A stretch of DNA of 64,000 nt from NCBI GenBank assembly GCA_022393335.1, contig JAJEKB010020941.1, forward strand, positions 1 through 64,000. The letters run 5' to 3'. Positions 21,421-32,447 of this stretch are shown in pieces; the stretch's first letter is position 1; each line of letters starts with the position of its first letter. The position numbers and the translations under genes are program-made. The notes under the pieces are model-generated. The model was not told the DNA's origin. It ran no database searches and worked only from the letters and a program-made list of their open reading frames with translations. The stretch is from Macrotrachela quadricornifera (taxonomy: Eukaryota > Rotifera > Eurotatoria > Philodinida > Philodinidae).

Positions 21421-23037
21421 CTGTTTATCGTTTGATTTTTCGTTATAATGTACGTTCAAATTGTGATTTATTATCTTAAAGATGATGGAATAGAACTTTT
21501 GTTATGATTGATCAATTATGATAGAGCATATCAGTAACGAATAAAGTCGTTAAATCGAATCCAAAAGAATGCAATAATGGAACCATGGTCTGATTAGTAT
21601 CATTCAGATGTTACATGATGACTCTTAGTGTAGATTTACAGTCATACTATGATTTGATATTAAGTTAATATTAAAATTAGATTTTTGTCGTAGCAATACT
21701 ATTATTTATGTATGCTATCTATAAAAGCTGTTACATTCACACTGAATAATAGGAATCGAAAGTATACGAACAGAATGTAGGAATACAAATCACGTCTAAG
21801 GTGATTTGTGCTTTTAGTCTTAACGAAGCACTTCAATGATTGATTCTTCAAATATATAAATAAGGATACTGTTTCAATTATTCACCAGAAATACGATTAT
21901 TGATAATATTAATAATACAATAATGTGATTATAATGGGAGTTGGTACCTGAATTCTTTTGCATGATAAATATTCAATATCTATAGAAAGATATATATCGT
22001 TTAGAGTGAAAAGCGTTTATTTGTTGGGCAAATATATTGGAACAAATTATGAAACATAAATCTGTGGAATTTACTAAACTTCAGTATCTAACCAAGAAAG
22101 AGCAACTGACAATGAAAATTTGTTTGATTAATTTAATATTTTTGATCTTTTTTGATTTTACTTTGGATACGTTAATACTATAGATTGAAATAATAAACAT
22201 GGCTTTTTACGGCTTACTTATATGATATTATAGAACAGTGACGGATTCACACATATAGTACTATAATCTAAGTTTTCTAATGTTTAATAGCGAAGTTAAA
22301 GATTAAGATTGATTAATTCGAAGAGATATAACCACGATCCAGAAATTAGAAAATCAAAGAATTCGACGTTATCACAACAATTACTCATATTATCGACTTT
22401 CTAAGGCAGAGAAATTCAAGAAATTTTCTTGGATTTTCAGATTCTGGATCGTGGTTACTGCTGATATGAGAGACCTTTTGTACTCAACATGCTGAAGAAG
22501 TTTCTGCGCATAAGAAAAAGAATTGATCTAATGAAATAAATTAAAATGTTGCTTTTCGACATGAACATTCCTTTTATGAGACTTCAGTAGAAGGTAGTTT
22601 GTTTTAGTTCAATTTACTAGTATTTTGACTCAGACGTGTATGTACCTATTGGTGTTGTATCTAAAAGCATAGTATGAGTGCAAGAAGTTATTCTGACATG
22701 TATTCCCAGTAGAGTGGACAAAATTTTAATACATTGTTTTCTTACTTCGTTGACATATAGAAAATTTCGTTATATATCAAAAGATAAGAAATTTCAAAAT
22801 CTGCAAAGCTAATGACTGTTTTCTTCAAAAAAGTTTTTCTTTTCAATTGAAAATTTCAGAAATGTAGGCATACTTAATCGTTCAACTGTGACGGATAAGA
22901 AAAGAAAAAAAACGAAAATATTTTAAATAAAAGTTACCTCAAAATTCCAATTATTTCACGAAGCTCTTTACCAAAATTCGGCATCTGTGGACGTAGCTCA
23001 GAGCTAAGATTTATATTCAACGGCATTATAATAAATC
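21421..23037. other. Gene-free stretch with hairpins
   Basis: No gene is seen. A perfect small hairpin ACAAATCAC..GTGATTTGT lies near 21785-21810. A larger inverted repeat is listed separately at 22329-22460. The remainder is AT-rich without recognisable structure. Confidence 0.35.
22329..22461. repeat. Inverted repeat, possible short MITE
   Basis: AACCACGATCCAGAAATTAGAAAATC at the left end is answered by GATTTTCAGATTCTGGATCGTGGTT at the right end (about 26-nt arms, few mismatches) around about 80 bp. No target duplication is evident. Confidence 0.5.
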
Positions 23038-23961
23038 TCTTTAAGGGGGGCCCCCCCCTCAGAAAAATGTTTTTTTCGAAAATAACTCAATATTGAATTT
23101 TTAGTTTAGGAAGATGCGCCGAAATTTCCTCTTTCAGAATATGTATGGTTTTTCGAAAAATGGCTAGGTTTCAAAAGACTTATCAAAAAAAATTTCTACC
23201 CTACTACTCTGTTTTCCTAGAAATTTTTATGGTTCTCACGTTTTGAAAAACTGCTTGTTGTTCCATATAACCGCATTGCATATAACATTTTTTTATATCA
23301 AGTATGATAGATGGCGTTAGCTTATTCGCTTGTTACGCGCTTTCAAAAAGTCCATTGACATATATTGAAAATATACCATGTAAACATGCTTTTCGGGATT
23401 TGGCTGTAAAAATCCATTTCTAAAACTTCTTTTGCGTTTTTCTCAAAATCAATTTTTTTGACCATACCGTTTACGCGGGCAAGGATTTCTCAATAACGAC
23501 TCAATAAAGAAAGGATAATTTTTTTTTGTTGAATAGAGGACAGTTAGGGCTAGATCCTCACGTTCTCCGATTTTTGAATTTCTCTTTTGCTGAAATAAAA
23601 AACTTAGATATATCATTTTGATGAGCGCTTTGAATTTGAACATTTTGCGACAAAGTGTTTTTAAAAATCAAACAAAGGGAAATTCGAAAATCAGAGATCG
23701 TGAGGATCTGGCCCTAAGGCCACTCTACAATTTAAAAACCACCCCGACATGATTAGCTAATATTTTTATATCGAAAACCTTGCCCGCGTGAAGGGTACTT
23801 TTGACCAATAAATTGACTGTAACTCATTCGTTTCTCAGAGATTTGAGGAGATATTTTAACCACAGTCTCCTCTAGCCAAGACTAACATTCTCTGAAATTT
23901 TCGTTGAAATCGGATGAGAAATAACAAAGTTCGGTGGTGAGGGGGGGGCCCCCCTTAAAGA
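23038..23961. mobile_element. MITE with self-palindromic G6C8 terminal repeats, 924 bp
   Basis: A perfect 24-bp terminal inverted repeat, TCTTTAAGGGGGGCCCCCCC plus CTCA, lies at 23038-23061 and inverted at 23938-23961. Each end is itself a G/C palindrome. Inside there is further inverted pairing: GGGCTAGATCCTCACG..CTCCGATTTTTGAATT near 23547 with AATTCGAAAATC..CGTGAGGATCTGGCCC near 23680-23717, and ACGCGGGCAAGG near 23472 with CCTTGCCCGCGT near 23779. So the whole element folds about a centre at about 23630. There is no coding capacity. Confidence 0.8.
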
Positions 23962-25070
23962 ATAGGTCCAGTTTTTGAAAATGTGGTCTGCAAAGTGATC
24001 TGAAAAACATAGACAAGTATTAGTTGGACGTACTTTTCTCATAAAAATTAGCAACAAGAATATTGACAAGGTCATAGAAGTATAGGGCACAAAATTCTGC
24101 TTACTTGTGCTCAATAATTTACTGTAATCATCGTCTTTCATGAGCAATGGGTTATACCAATCAATACATGACAGTAGAAAATAGGAAATTACACTTAGAC
24201 AATTACGTAGGTGTTCATCTTTGAAATTTTGAGTTTATATGAAAAATTTTCGAAAAACAAAGTCATCAGTTTTCTAGAGGTTGCAATTCTTTACCTTTTC
24301 ATACAAAAAAAATTTTATCTGTCAAAGAAGTAGGAAAAATGCATTGACGTTTTGTCCAGTTTATTATGATACATCCGTTCCTGTTATAATATGTTTGGCT
24401 CATGTTACAATTGCAAAATCATTTAGCAGGACATTACCATATATGTTGTCTGACCTTTTAATATTCATCAAGTGATGCATTGACACAATAACAATATCAT
24501 TCTATCCAGAAATGAGAAAAAGGTTTTATTATGACCTATAATTCTCACAGATTTTAATCGACATGTTTAAAATATTGCATCTTCATTTAGTGTTACTCTA
24601 ATCTTCGATTCATACAAACATAGAATCACAATCGACAACAGCGATGTCTACAGGCTTATGAAAGAACGCTAAACCAAGTGTTACCAAAAAATTTCACAAG
24701 TTACTTCTTGTCTGACTTGAATCAGGTAACTTTTCTCCTCATATCTTACCGAAAGATGAATAATTCCATCTTCTATAGTTCATAAAATAGGAAAATTTCT
24801 CCTTGATACAAGTACACATAAACAAAGTCAACCTTCAAAATGTTTGATTTTCAAACGAAATCATAGATTACAATGATATTATTTTCTATAAAACTCAACA
24901 AACTGCTAAAACCAACCATACTGTTATAAACTCTTATAAAAATATCTTAGACAACATAGCTGCCTCTATTTAATAATATCAATGGCTGTCTCGATCATGT
25001 TTATTAATGCATAAGCGCTCTCCATCGTACATTCGACGAGTAATACTTGTGAAAACCCCAATTGTATAGA
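23962..25070. other. Gene-free stretch
   Basis: Nothing supportable was found. Short frames at 23872-24147 (minus) and 24281-24475 (plus) show no domain, signal or splice support. Confidence 0.35.
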
Positions 25071-25180
25071 TCTTGATGACCAACAGATACTCCTACTGTA
25101 TAAAAGTTGACGATCTATGGATAAGCCTATTATATAGGATTTGAGGCCTTACAGATACACCTACCATAGAGAATGTAAAT
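25071..25180. repeat. Short patch of the ~40-bp minisatellite family
   Basis: Two to three degenerate units of the type GATGACCAACAGATACTCCTACTGTATAAAAG and TTTGAGGCCTTACAGATACACC. The theme (TTGAGG-CCTA..GATA/GTA-CTCCT-..-TATA) matches the larger arrays at 30440-30690 and 50850-51180. Confidence 0.45.
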
Positions 25181-25312
25181 GCTTGGAGTAGTTCTAAATA
25201 CCACATCTCTCTGACACGTGTGAAAATCAGATAGAACTGTCGCAAGTTTATTTCAGGCAATGTTTTCTTTTTTTATCTTTGGCCTTCAGACGAACAAGCC
25301 AACCCTTGTTTT

Positions 25313-25801
25313 TTATCGTATCACTCTCTGCTCAGCGGAAGCACAAATCATCACAGAATTTTCTTTACAAAACCCGTCTTTTACTGAAAGAAAAATTATT
25401 TGGGAATTTTGAAAAACTGATAATGCCATTCGGTTCCCCGATTCCGAAAACCTTAGGACGAATGTTCCGAGTCTACTTTTTTTGAAGCTATGATTGTGTA
25501 ATCTGTTTGTGTAATAAAATGTTTTTTTTCGCTTTGATCCTAATCCAGACAAACCAACAAACGAATAAACACATTTTTTTTTCGCATAACCTTTCCTACA
25601 GTCAAGGGAATATATCAAGTATATTGCGTGTAGTTCTCGATGTGGACGTGATAAGATGGCGGTTGGGTGCAGCTTACATATAAGCTTTTGGTTCTCAAAC
25701 CGAGGAAAATCAATAGAAAATTTCTTTATCACGCTTCCACAGCAACGTAAAAGACGTTGAAGGACATCAACAAGAAGATTTAGATATTCTAAAGAGCTCA
25801 T
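25313..25801 (-). CDS. Unrecognised open frame, 162 codons
   Basis: This frame opens with an ATG at 25801 (MSSLEYLNLLVDVLQRLLRC) and runs to 25313. No domain is recognised; the first twenty residues recall loosely the LP.E.L..I hydrophobic pattern that begins F-box domains, but the rest does not continue it and is low in alternating hydrophobic pattern, with a poorly biased middle (KKKC, KRKKTFYY). A donor-like GTAAGC lies at about 25679, but splicing to the nearby acceptor at about 25600 produces an immediate stop. It is probably either a relic or chance. Confidence 0.2.
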   Translation of the reverse strand: MSSLEYLNLLVDVLQRLLRCCGSVIKKFSIDFPRFENQKLICKLHPTAILSRPHRELHAIYLIYSLDCRKGYAKKKCVYSFVGLSGLGSKRKKTFYYTNRLHNHSFKKSRLGTFVLRFSESGNRMALSVFQNSQIIFLSVKDGFCKENSVMICASAEQRVIR

Positions 25802-27053
25802 TTTCTAATTATTGGTGCATACGAACGATTATATAATAAGTATCAAGGACTGGCTAATGAAAAGTTTTTATTCGGACACAATTTTATTTTTTATGTTACT
25901 CTATTTAAATGAAGCATGATGATTCTTCAGATGAAATATTTATATATAAACATTACAGATTTCGAATTGATTTTAAAGTATATAGTTAATATGCTTGATC
26001 ATCGCGCAGTAAGGCTGAATTTCTTTAATTTCATTTCTTTATTTCTGATGTAAGTGTAACTTTTTAAAAAAATCCGACTATGTTAAACTGTAGCGTGCAG
26101 TTTAATTCTTAATCTAAGCCCTTCCTAATCTTTTGTGCACACAAAACATCTAACAAATCTTTAAAAAAAATCGATAGAAAACAGCAAATTCTTTTTCGAG
26201 AAACACGCTTAATTAGTTTTTCTTAGTGTTCGAAACTCGATGTTTTTTCTGCGTAAATCTTAAAGAGTAAACGTCTGAATGCATATTTTGGCCATATTCT
26301 TCATTGTCATTATCCTACAAAAGTCTATAAAGCATTTGAATACCTCAAATTTTTAATTTTGTATTGCTTTGAGACATTTTTAAAGAACTTTCTACTAGGC
26401 CCTATGTAAAATCCTTAACATCCATAATAAAATCGATATGTCACAGTGGGTTCGAAAGTAGAAATGTTGGGCGATTCTACTATCTATAAAATTCGAAGAT
26501 CCAAGGTTGAAACAAAACTGAGATTTTTTGAGTGGGGAATGAGCTCTCATAATGCCGATTCGAACATATATTTAGTATTGCATAAAATTAGGATACAAAA
26601 TATTTTTCGAACTTTTTCAGTAGACAAGCTTTTTTCTTAGTTATAAGATTGATCAGATCCATTCTATTTGGAATGAATGGATCCGTCTGCGTACTAGTTT
26701 AGATCTTAAAAGTGACGTAAGTATATTGTTGATGACTTGGCAATGACCTTTTTTGACCAACGACAGCCATACATAAATACTATCAAATAACGTTCAACAA
26801 GAATCGATTCACTTGATGCTATACTAATGAAGTAAAAATATATCTATACGTGGGTCTATGGGGTCAGGAGCACGAATATGAGTATAAATATTGTGAATGC
26901 TTGAAAATTCCAGAATATATTTATTATTTCAGTGTCAGTAAAATTCTAAAAACTTCTTTTTAAAGATTCTAGAAGGCTAGTTATCTAATTTGATGCAAGT
27001 CTTCTGATATAGTTCTCAGTTTCAATGAATTAGTATTGATGCTATCGTACATA
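25802..27053. other. Gene-free stretch downstream of the intermediate filament gene
   Basis: No gene or repeat could be supported. The short frame at 26446-26640 has no recognisable content. Confidence 0.35.
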
Positions 27054-28993
27054 TTATGCCCAATCATTCTCAGCCGTCTGTATGCATAATACAGCTTCAT
27101 CACCATTTTCATCAAGTAGTTGAGTTTCGATATTTTCACCAATACCTAAACAATGGTAGAAAAGAATAATAAGTAAAATAGTTTATTATAATGACATACC
27201 AATTGAAAATATATTGCTCATGACACACATCTCATAATAGGATGTTTCATTTGAATATTTTTCGGTTTCTTCATAACCTTGTTTCGAATAAACTCTATAT
27301 TCAGTGCCTGACTTGAGTTGAAGATCATAGGGTAGTCTATATCGAAATGTTTCTCTTGAATCAACACGTCGTATCAGCAGCCATCTCGAAATGTTAATAA
27401 ATGCACACGCCGATGTATTTATTATAGCGATGTATCTTCCATCGAGAGCACATCCTTTTAAAAAAAAGAGGGAATGTATTAATCAAACTGTTTCATCTTC
27501 TCTATTTTAATCTGATCCTTACCGAGGCTGATAGATCCTTGACAGTGAAGTGTTTCCAGGTATGTTCGTTTTTTCATAACTGTAGTTTCGATCGTTTTCT
27601 GTATTTCAGTTTCACCCAATATATGTCGATAAATAATGATTTCATTCTCCAAGCTGATTTTTCTGGAAATATTGTATAAAAAGAATATAAAACTTTGTTT
27701 CAACTAAGAGCAAAATTTTTTACTTTCGTTGCATTTCTTCAGTACTAACTACCATTTCCATGATACTTTCATGTAAGAAATCTAATTCCTGCGATTGAGC
27801 TTCGAATTGATCTCTCTGTTGAATTTGAATGGTATTTAGATTGGATTCCAATTGAGCTTCAAGAAAGAAAACAAAACATTTTGTTTCCAACAAAGAATCA
27901 ATAGTTGATGATAGTTGTATAACATTTTACTCACAGTATAATGTTTCCGATTTCGTTAGAGTTTCTTGTTCGTATGAATATTTTCTCTGAACTTGTTCAT
28001 AGTCACTCTGAATTACTACCATAGCCTTTTCTTGTTTTCCTTGAACATTTTGTTGACAATCTTCTAGTTGCTTTAATTCAGTTTGTATTTCTTTGCTCTT
28101 CTTTTCATAATAAGCGATTGTTCCTTGATCAATTGCTGCATATAATATTCCGAAATCATGACGTATTTTCTTAATAATGTGTTCCCAGTCATGTTTCCAA
28201 TCAGACATATCCACTGCAAAAAAGTCGCTTTTACTAAAAGTAAAAGAAACATTTTATTTATGCACAAAAGAAAACTTGTGATGTATATTCAATGCAATTC
28301 ATACGAATATAAAGTTTGAGAAAACTCAGTTTGATATTTCACCAGTTGCATACTGAATTTCAATTCCTTTGCTTGTTTTTTCAAAACAGTCAAATCTTTG
28401 GCCAGTGTCATATATTGATGCATTGTCTTTCTACACATTGTACGCTCATTTGCAACTTCTTCTTCCAATGCAACATACTTTTTATGAAACTCAGTAAGAT
28501 TAGCAGCAGATTCTTTCAATTCTTGCTGTAATTTCTCAATAGATCGTTGTTCAAACTGAGCCACTTGGTTATAGACTTGACTTTCCATTTCAAAATATTC
28601 GCGTTCCGATTCGTAGCTAACTGTATCATAGTTGAGTCTTCTAACATCAGCGTACATATGATTAATTTCGACACTTTGTTTACTAGTAGTATTCATAATG
28701 AATGCTTGTCGCCGTAATTCAGCCACTTTTAACATATATTTTGCATTTTGTGATTCCAATTGTTGCACGCGATCAACCATATAACGAAACTTTTTGTTCA
28801 AATCTGTTAGCGAACATTTTTCGCGTTGATGGTCTGTGCTTAAAACCGTTTCCAACTCTTCAATTTTGGCCAATGTTGGTGATACATAATCAAATTGACA
28901 ACATGGAATTCCGTGTATAAAACGGTATGCAATGATTGAATTAGGTCCTTCAGCTTTTTCCTCTTCCATAATGTCATGTGAATCCGAAGACAT
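27054..28993 (-). CDS. Intermediate filament protein with lamin-tail domain, six exons
   Basis: Exons on the minus strand: 28993-28305, 28233-27935, 27856-27724, 27662-27523, 27454-27200, 27145-27054. All five introns are 54-78 nt with GT..AG ends, and phases join to 535 codons. The head is about 57 residues. Rod coil 1A starts near residue 58 (LNKKFRYMVDRVQQLESQN), the L12/coil-2 start reads VDMSDWKHDWEHIIKKIRHDF, and the rod ends at about residue 393 with SLENEIIIYRHILGETE, the counterpart of the TYRKLLEGEE motif. Residues about 420-505 form a lamin-tail Ig fold (CALDGRYIAIINTS, WLLIRRVD, LKSGTEYRVYS). It ends ENDWA without a CaaX box, and only KKR hints at a nuclear signal, so a cytoplasmic filament of the protostome type, which keeps a lamin tail, is most likely; a CaaX-less lamin is the alternative. 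Such proteins self-assemble as coiled-coil dimers into filaments. Confidence 0.85.
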
Positions 28994-29718
28994 TTTTATT
29001 CTAAAAATGTGCTAATATAGAAGAAATATCTGAAGAAATGCTAATAATTTGCCAATGATCTCTCCTCTTCCCAATATAAATCTTCTTTGGTGATGAAATA
29101 GAAAGCATTAAAAGAAAGGCTGAGAATTTTGAATAAATTCTCAAAGACGACGAAGAAAACGCCGAAAGAAAAACAGATTGACCTGGGTGACTACGGTAAG
29201 ATAAACTATTCGTAAGGGGGAAAAGCAGCTTCTGGTGGGTCCTAGGAGCCATCAAAATCGATCAGAATTAGAGAAAGCCGATTTCCCAAGAGTATTGTCT
29301 CTGTATAAAGCTGGATCAGAAGTTTTCAAGGTCGAAAAATCCATATCTATAGACATATGTGGCATAGCGGTATACCTCCGTACTACAATATAAGTATAAA
29401 GGTTGGCCCGAAGTTTTGACCTGATTTATATAATAAATTTTTCTATGTTAAAACATTCAGTGCAAAATTTGGTGTGGTTCCTGAAAATGGCACTCAAAAA
29501 AGTTTAAGTCGGTTGACTTCTTTTTACAAAGTATAGAAAGGAAGGTATAGTCTTAGAAATTTTAATATCAATTAGAAAAACTAGAAAGTATCATAAGAAA
29601 AAAATAGTGAACTAAGTCCGACGTAAATATTTATCTTATGATGTATTCACTTTTAATTTATTGTATAGCGTGGAACCATGGGAGGCCAATCACTTTTTTC
29701 TTGTAATTAGGTAGGTAG
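28994..29718. other. Upstream region of the intermediate filament gene
   Basis: No gene is supported; this probably holds the promoter of the minus-strand filament gene. The 84-codon frame at 29001-29255 has no domain. No clear TATA or initiator could be chosen. Confidence 0.3.
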
Positions 29719-30172
29719 TTGATAGAAAATAGGTTTGGCCGAGAAAAACTTCTAAGAAGTACTTGACGTCCAGAAGGTTCAAGCTGCTACCTCGGAACAT
29801 TTATGATTGAGTAGATCACCTCAGTCGCTCGAATATTTCGAGTTCATACTTTAGGCACAGCAAGGCGGATACTAGACTAGCTAAAACTCCAAAAGATTTC
29901 TGCTTTCAATGGATTGTTATAGACCTATGACATCCTTAAGCACAACCATTTTTATACAATCAAAATAAAAGCACATTTTTCACAGTACATGCATACATTT
30001 CGTCTTGCTTAAGAAGGTCATACTTCAGTAACAATTCATTGAAAGCACAAATCCTTTGGAGGCTTTGCTAGTCTAGTATCATCATCATAGTTGTTTCGAG
30101 ATAGCAGCTTAGATCTTCTGCATGTCAAATACTACTTAGGAATTTTTTTCGATAAAATCTATTTTCTTTCGA
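29719..30172. mobile_element. Foldback MITE, ~450 bp
   Basis: Arms of about 200 bp: 29719-29946 and 30003-30172 inverted. Paired stretches include AAGCTGCTACCTCG with CGAGATAGCAGCTT, GATACTAGACTAGC with GCTAGTCTAGTATC, and TGCTTTCAATGGATTGTTA with TAACAATTCATTGAAAGCA. The loop is about 55 bp. No coding sequence. Confidence 0.75.
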
Positions 30173-30439
30173 TTATCCACATAACTGTAAGAGAAGATTT
30201 GATTAAAAAAAATTCTCCCAATAATGGCTAGCTTTCCATTCGAATCAGAACTTCTGATCAAACCTTAACCGATACATCGCAATAATCCTTATATCCCAAA
30301 AAAGCATTACGCTTTATACTACAATATACATTATACTTCAGAATGTCATTTTCCTGTTAAAAATAAATAAATTTACATTAAATTGTTCTGCCGATTTGAG
30401 TATGTATCATTTTCCAAGTGCTATCTGAGGTGGTTTCAG

Positions 30440-30690
30440 GTTACTCTTAGGCCCTCAGCAAATATTATACAGGAGCACCCCTAGGACCTCAAGCGCTATT
30501 GTAGAGGGATATTCATAGATCCTTAAGCCTTATTATACAAGACTATCCATGGGATCTGAAGTCCTATTATATAGAGGTATCGATAGGTTCGCAAGGACCA
30601 TTTTGCCACTATCCTTATATTATAAGACTTGAGGTCCTATGAGTACTCCTGTATAATGGGACTTGTGAGTATCCATACATAAGTAGAGAT
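30440..30690. repeat. Degenerate ~40-bp minisatellite array
   Basis: About six units of the type CTTGAGGTCCTATGAGTACTCCTGTATAATGGG are seen, for example CCCTAGGACCTCAAGCGCTATTGTAGAGG, GATCCTTAAGCCTTATTATACAAGAC, and GATCTGAAGTCCTATTATATAGAGG. Spacing is near 40 bp and divergence high. Members of the same family lie at 25071-25180 and 50850-51180. Confidence 0.6.
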
Positions 30691-31769
30691 TAACTCTAAA
30701 AAGCCTATGAAAGATAGTCCTTGGGAAGTTATAAACACTGAAAGAGATACAATAATTTAATTTAATTTAATTAATGGGGAAAAACAAACAAGTTAAATTA
30801 AAATAAATATAAATTGACATTCCTAGTTATACCACTATTGCTATACTTCAGTACTTCTTGTATTTGCCCCAAAATCTAATTCCGTATTATATCCATACAA
30901 AATATTCCTACTTTTTCTCCATACCAGTCATTCCTTCACTGGTAGTTGTTTCCTTACGTTTTTTTCTTTTCTGTTACATCATTCCCCACTTCTTTTTCAA
31001 TGACCTTTATTTTATCTGTAAACAAGTTCGCGTATTTCAATAGCATGGAGTTTCTTCAAAGTGTTTCCAGGTTAAGGATCTCGATCTGTCTATCTATTGG
31101 ATGAGTTTCTAATAGTGCATGCATATACTAATAGACTATTCTCTTTAAGAATAGCCAACCTATATTATTTTAATTTCATTACAATTATATTAAAAGTCTC
31201 TTTTGTAGTCTTTAGAAATAACAGAAATACTGTACCTCAGAAGCTTCCTATCAAACGTACATTGATGAATATTTTAGTACCATGAGAAAGTAGCAGGAAT
31301 CAAATATTACTATTGTGATGGATCTTTTACTTAGATGTACCGAATATAACGAATCATACACGTTTCTTGTCTCTTATTGTCTTATAAGACAAGGGTGATC
31401 TATTCAATATGATAGAGAAATTAAAGTAGCCTTTCATCTCTGAACGATACTAGCAGATGTATATTCGTGAGTATCTTAGTATTATTATAGAAAAAGAAGA
31501 TCGAAGCACGGTTCATTTCTATACAATCTTTTATCTTTATATCGGAATTCTAACATATCATACAAGTGGAGTATTTATTGGATTTGAAAATAAGCTCTAA
31601 GAACTTTAGATTCAAGATAAATTTGAGTATATTTTAAATTAAGGTAAACCTGCCACGTTATTTCCTATCATATAAAGTCATGAAAGTGGAAGTAGTTCTT
31701 GCTTTTTCTTTTCTTGTTTTTATCCTATTTTACTGTTTAAGGAAATAATTACTGATTAATGACTGTTTG
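30691..31769. other. Gene-free stretch
   Basis: No gene could be supported; short frames at 30858-31043 and 31097-31285 lack domains. TTTAATTTAATTTAATTAATGG near 30750 is a small ATTTA microsatellite-like run. Confidence 0.35.
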
Positions 31770-32447
31770 TAAAGTGACGGGAAAAAGTTTAAGGCATCTT
31801 TTGTTTTTTTGATCATTCTCATCAAAGACTAAGTATTGTGGCCATTCAACTACTGATGTCGATAGCTCTCAGAAAGACCTACAAACTTACTATATTAGAT
31901 AGATTAACAACGAATTAATTCATTTTTTTTTGAGGGAAAAAAATTTAAGGCACTGTTTGATAATTTCTCTTTACCCAACGAAAACAGACAAGACAGAATA
32001 TACTTAACAAAGAAATAGCCAAGTTGAAATGGAACATACTTGACTAGGCTCCAAAAAGTTCGGATCTTAATCCGGTGGAAATGCTACGGTCCGTTATGGA
32101 TAAAAAGTTGGCTTCCAAACCGATTTATTCGAAAACAGCACTCGTCGATCATCTTAAGGAAGAATGGAACAATATCGATAAAGATTTACACACCAAACGG
32201 ATCGAATCAATGCCAGATAAAATCCAAAGATACAGATCTCGAAAAATGCCTTAAACTTTTTTCCGCTGAACAGAAATTATTTCCCTAAAAAAAAATTAAT
32301 GAATTCGCTGTTAATCTGTCTAATATATTAGGTTTGTAGGTCTTTCCGAGATCTATCGAAATCAGTAGTTGGATGACCATATTACTTAGATTTTGATGAA
32401 AATTATCAAAAACTAAAAGATGTCTTAAATTTTTTTTCCGCCATTTA
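31770..32447 (+). mobile_element. Tc1/mariner element, internally deleted
   Basis: Flanked by the TA dinucleotide, with long inverted terminal repeats of about 190 bp (31772-31960 against 32260-32445). Paired blocks: GTTTAAGGCATCTTTT with AAAAGATGTCTTAAAT, ACTACTGATGTCGATAG with its complement near 32360, and AGACCTACAAACTTA..ATATTAGATAGATTAAC with its complement near 32310-32340. Terminal sequences are AAGTGACGGGAAAAAG and AATGGCGGAAAAAAAA. Only the C-terminal part of a transposase remains between the repeats (separate entry). At about 31940 and 32265 a second, inner copy of the TIR-like GGGAAAAAAATTTAAGGC is visible. Confidence 0.85.
32030..32254 (+). pseudogene. Tc1/mariner transposase C-terminal fragment
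   Basis: The frame contains SSDLNPVEMLRSVMDKKL, the Tc1 family signature (usually SPDLNPIE..W), including the third catalytic acidic residue of the DDE/D triad, then LKEEWNNI and the terminal MPDKIQRYR, ending with TAA at 32252-32254. Upstream in the same frame WNILD*APKSS shows a TAG in place of the conserved tryptophan, and everything N-terminal of that is missing. The protein would have been a cut-and-paste transposase; it is dead. This frame is not in the reading frame of the longest local open frame, so it is easily missed. Confidence 0.85.

Noticed and set aside
28073..28267. 64-codon minus-strand frame
   Set aside because: Overlaps exon 2 of the filament gene in the wrong frame.
32040..32288. 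82-codon plus-strand frame
   Set aside because: Shadow of the Tc1 transposase fragment, which is read in a different frame.
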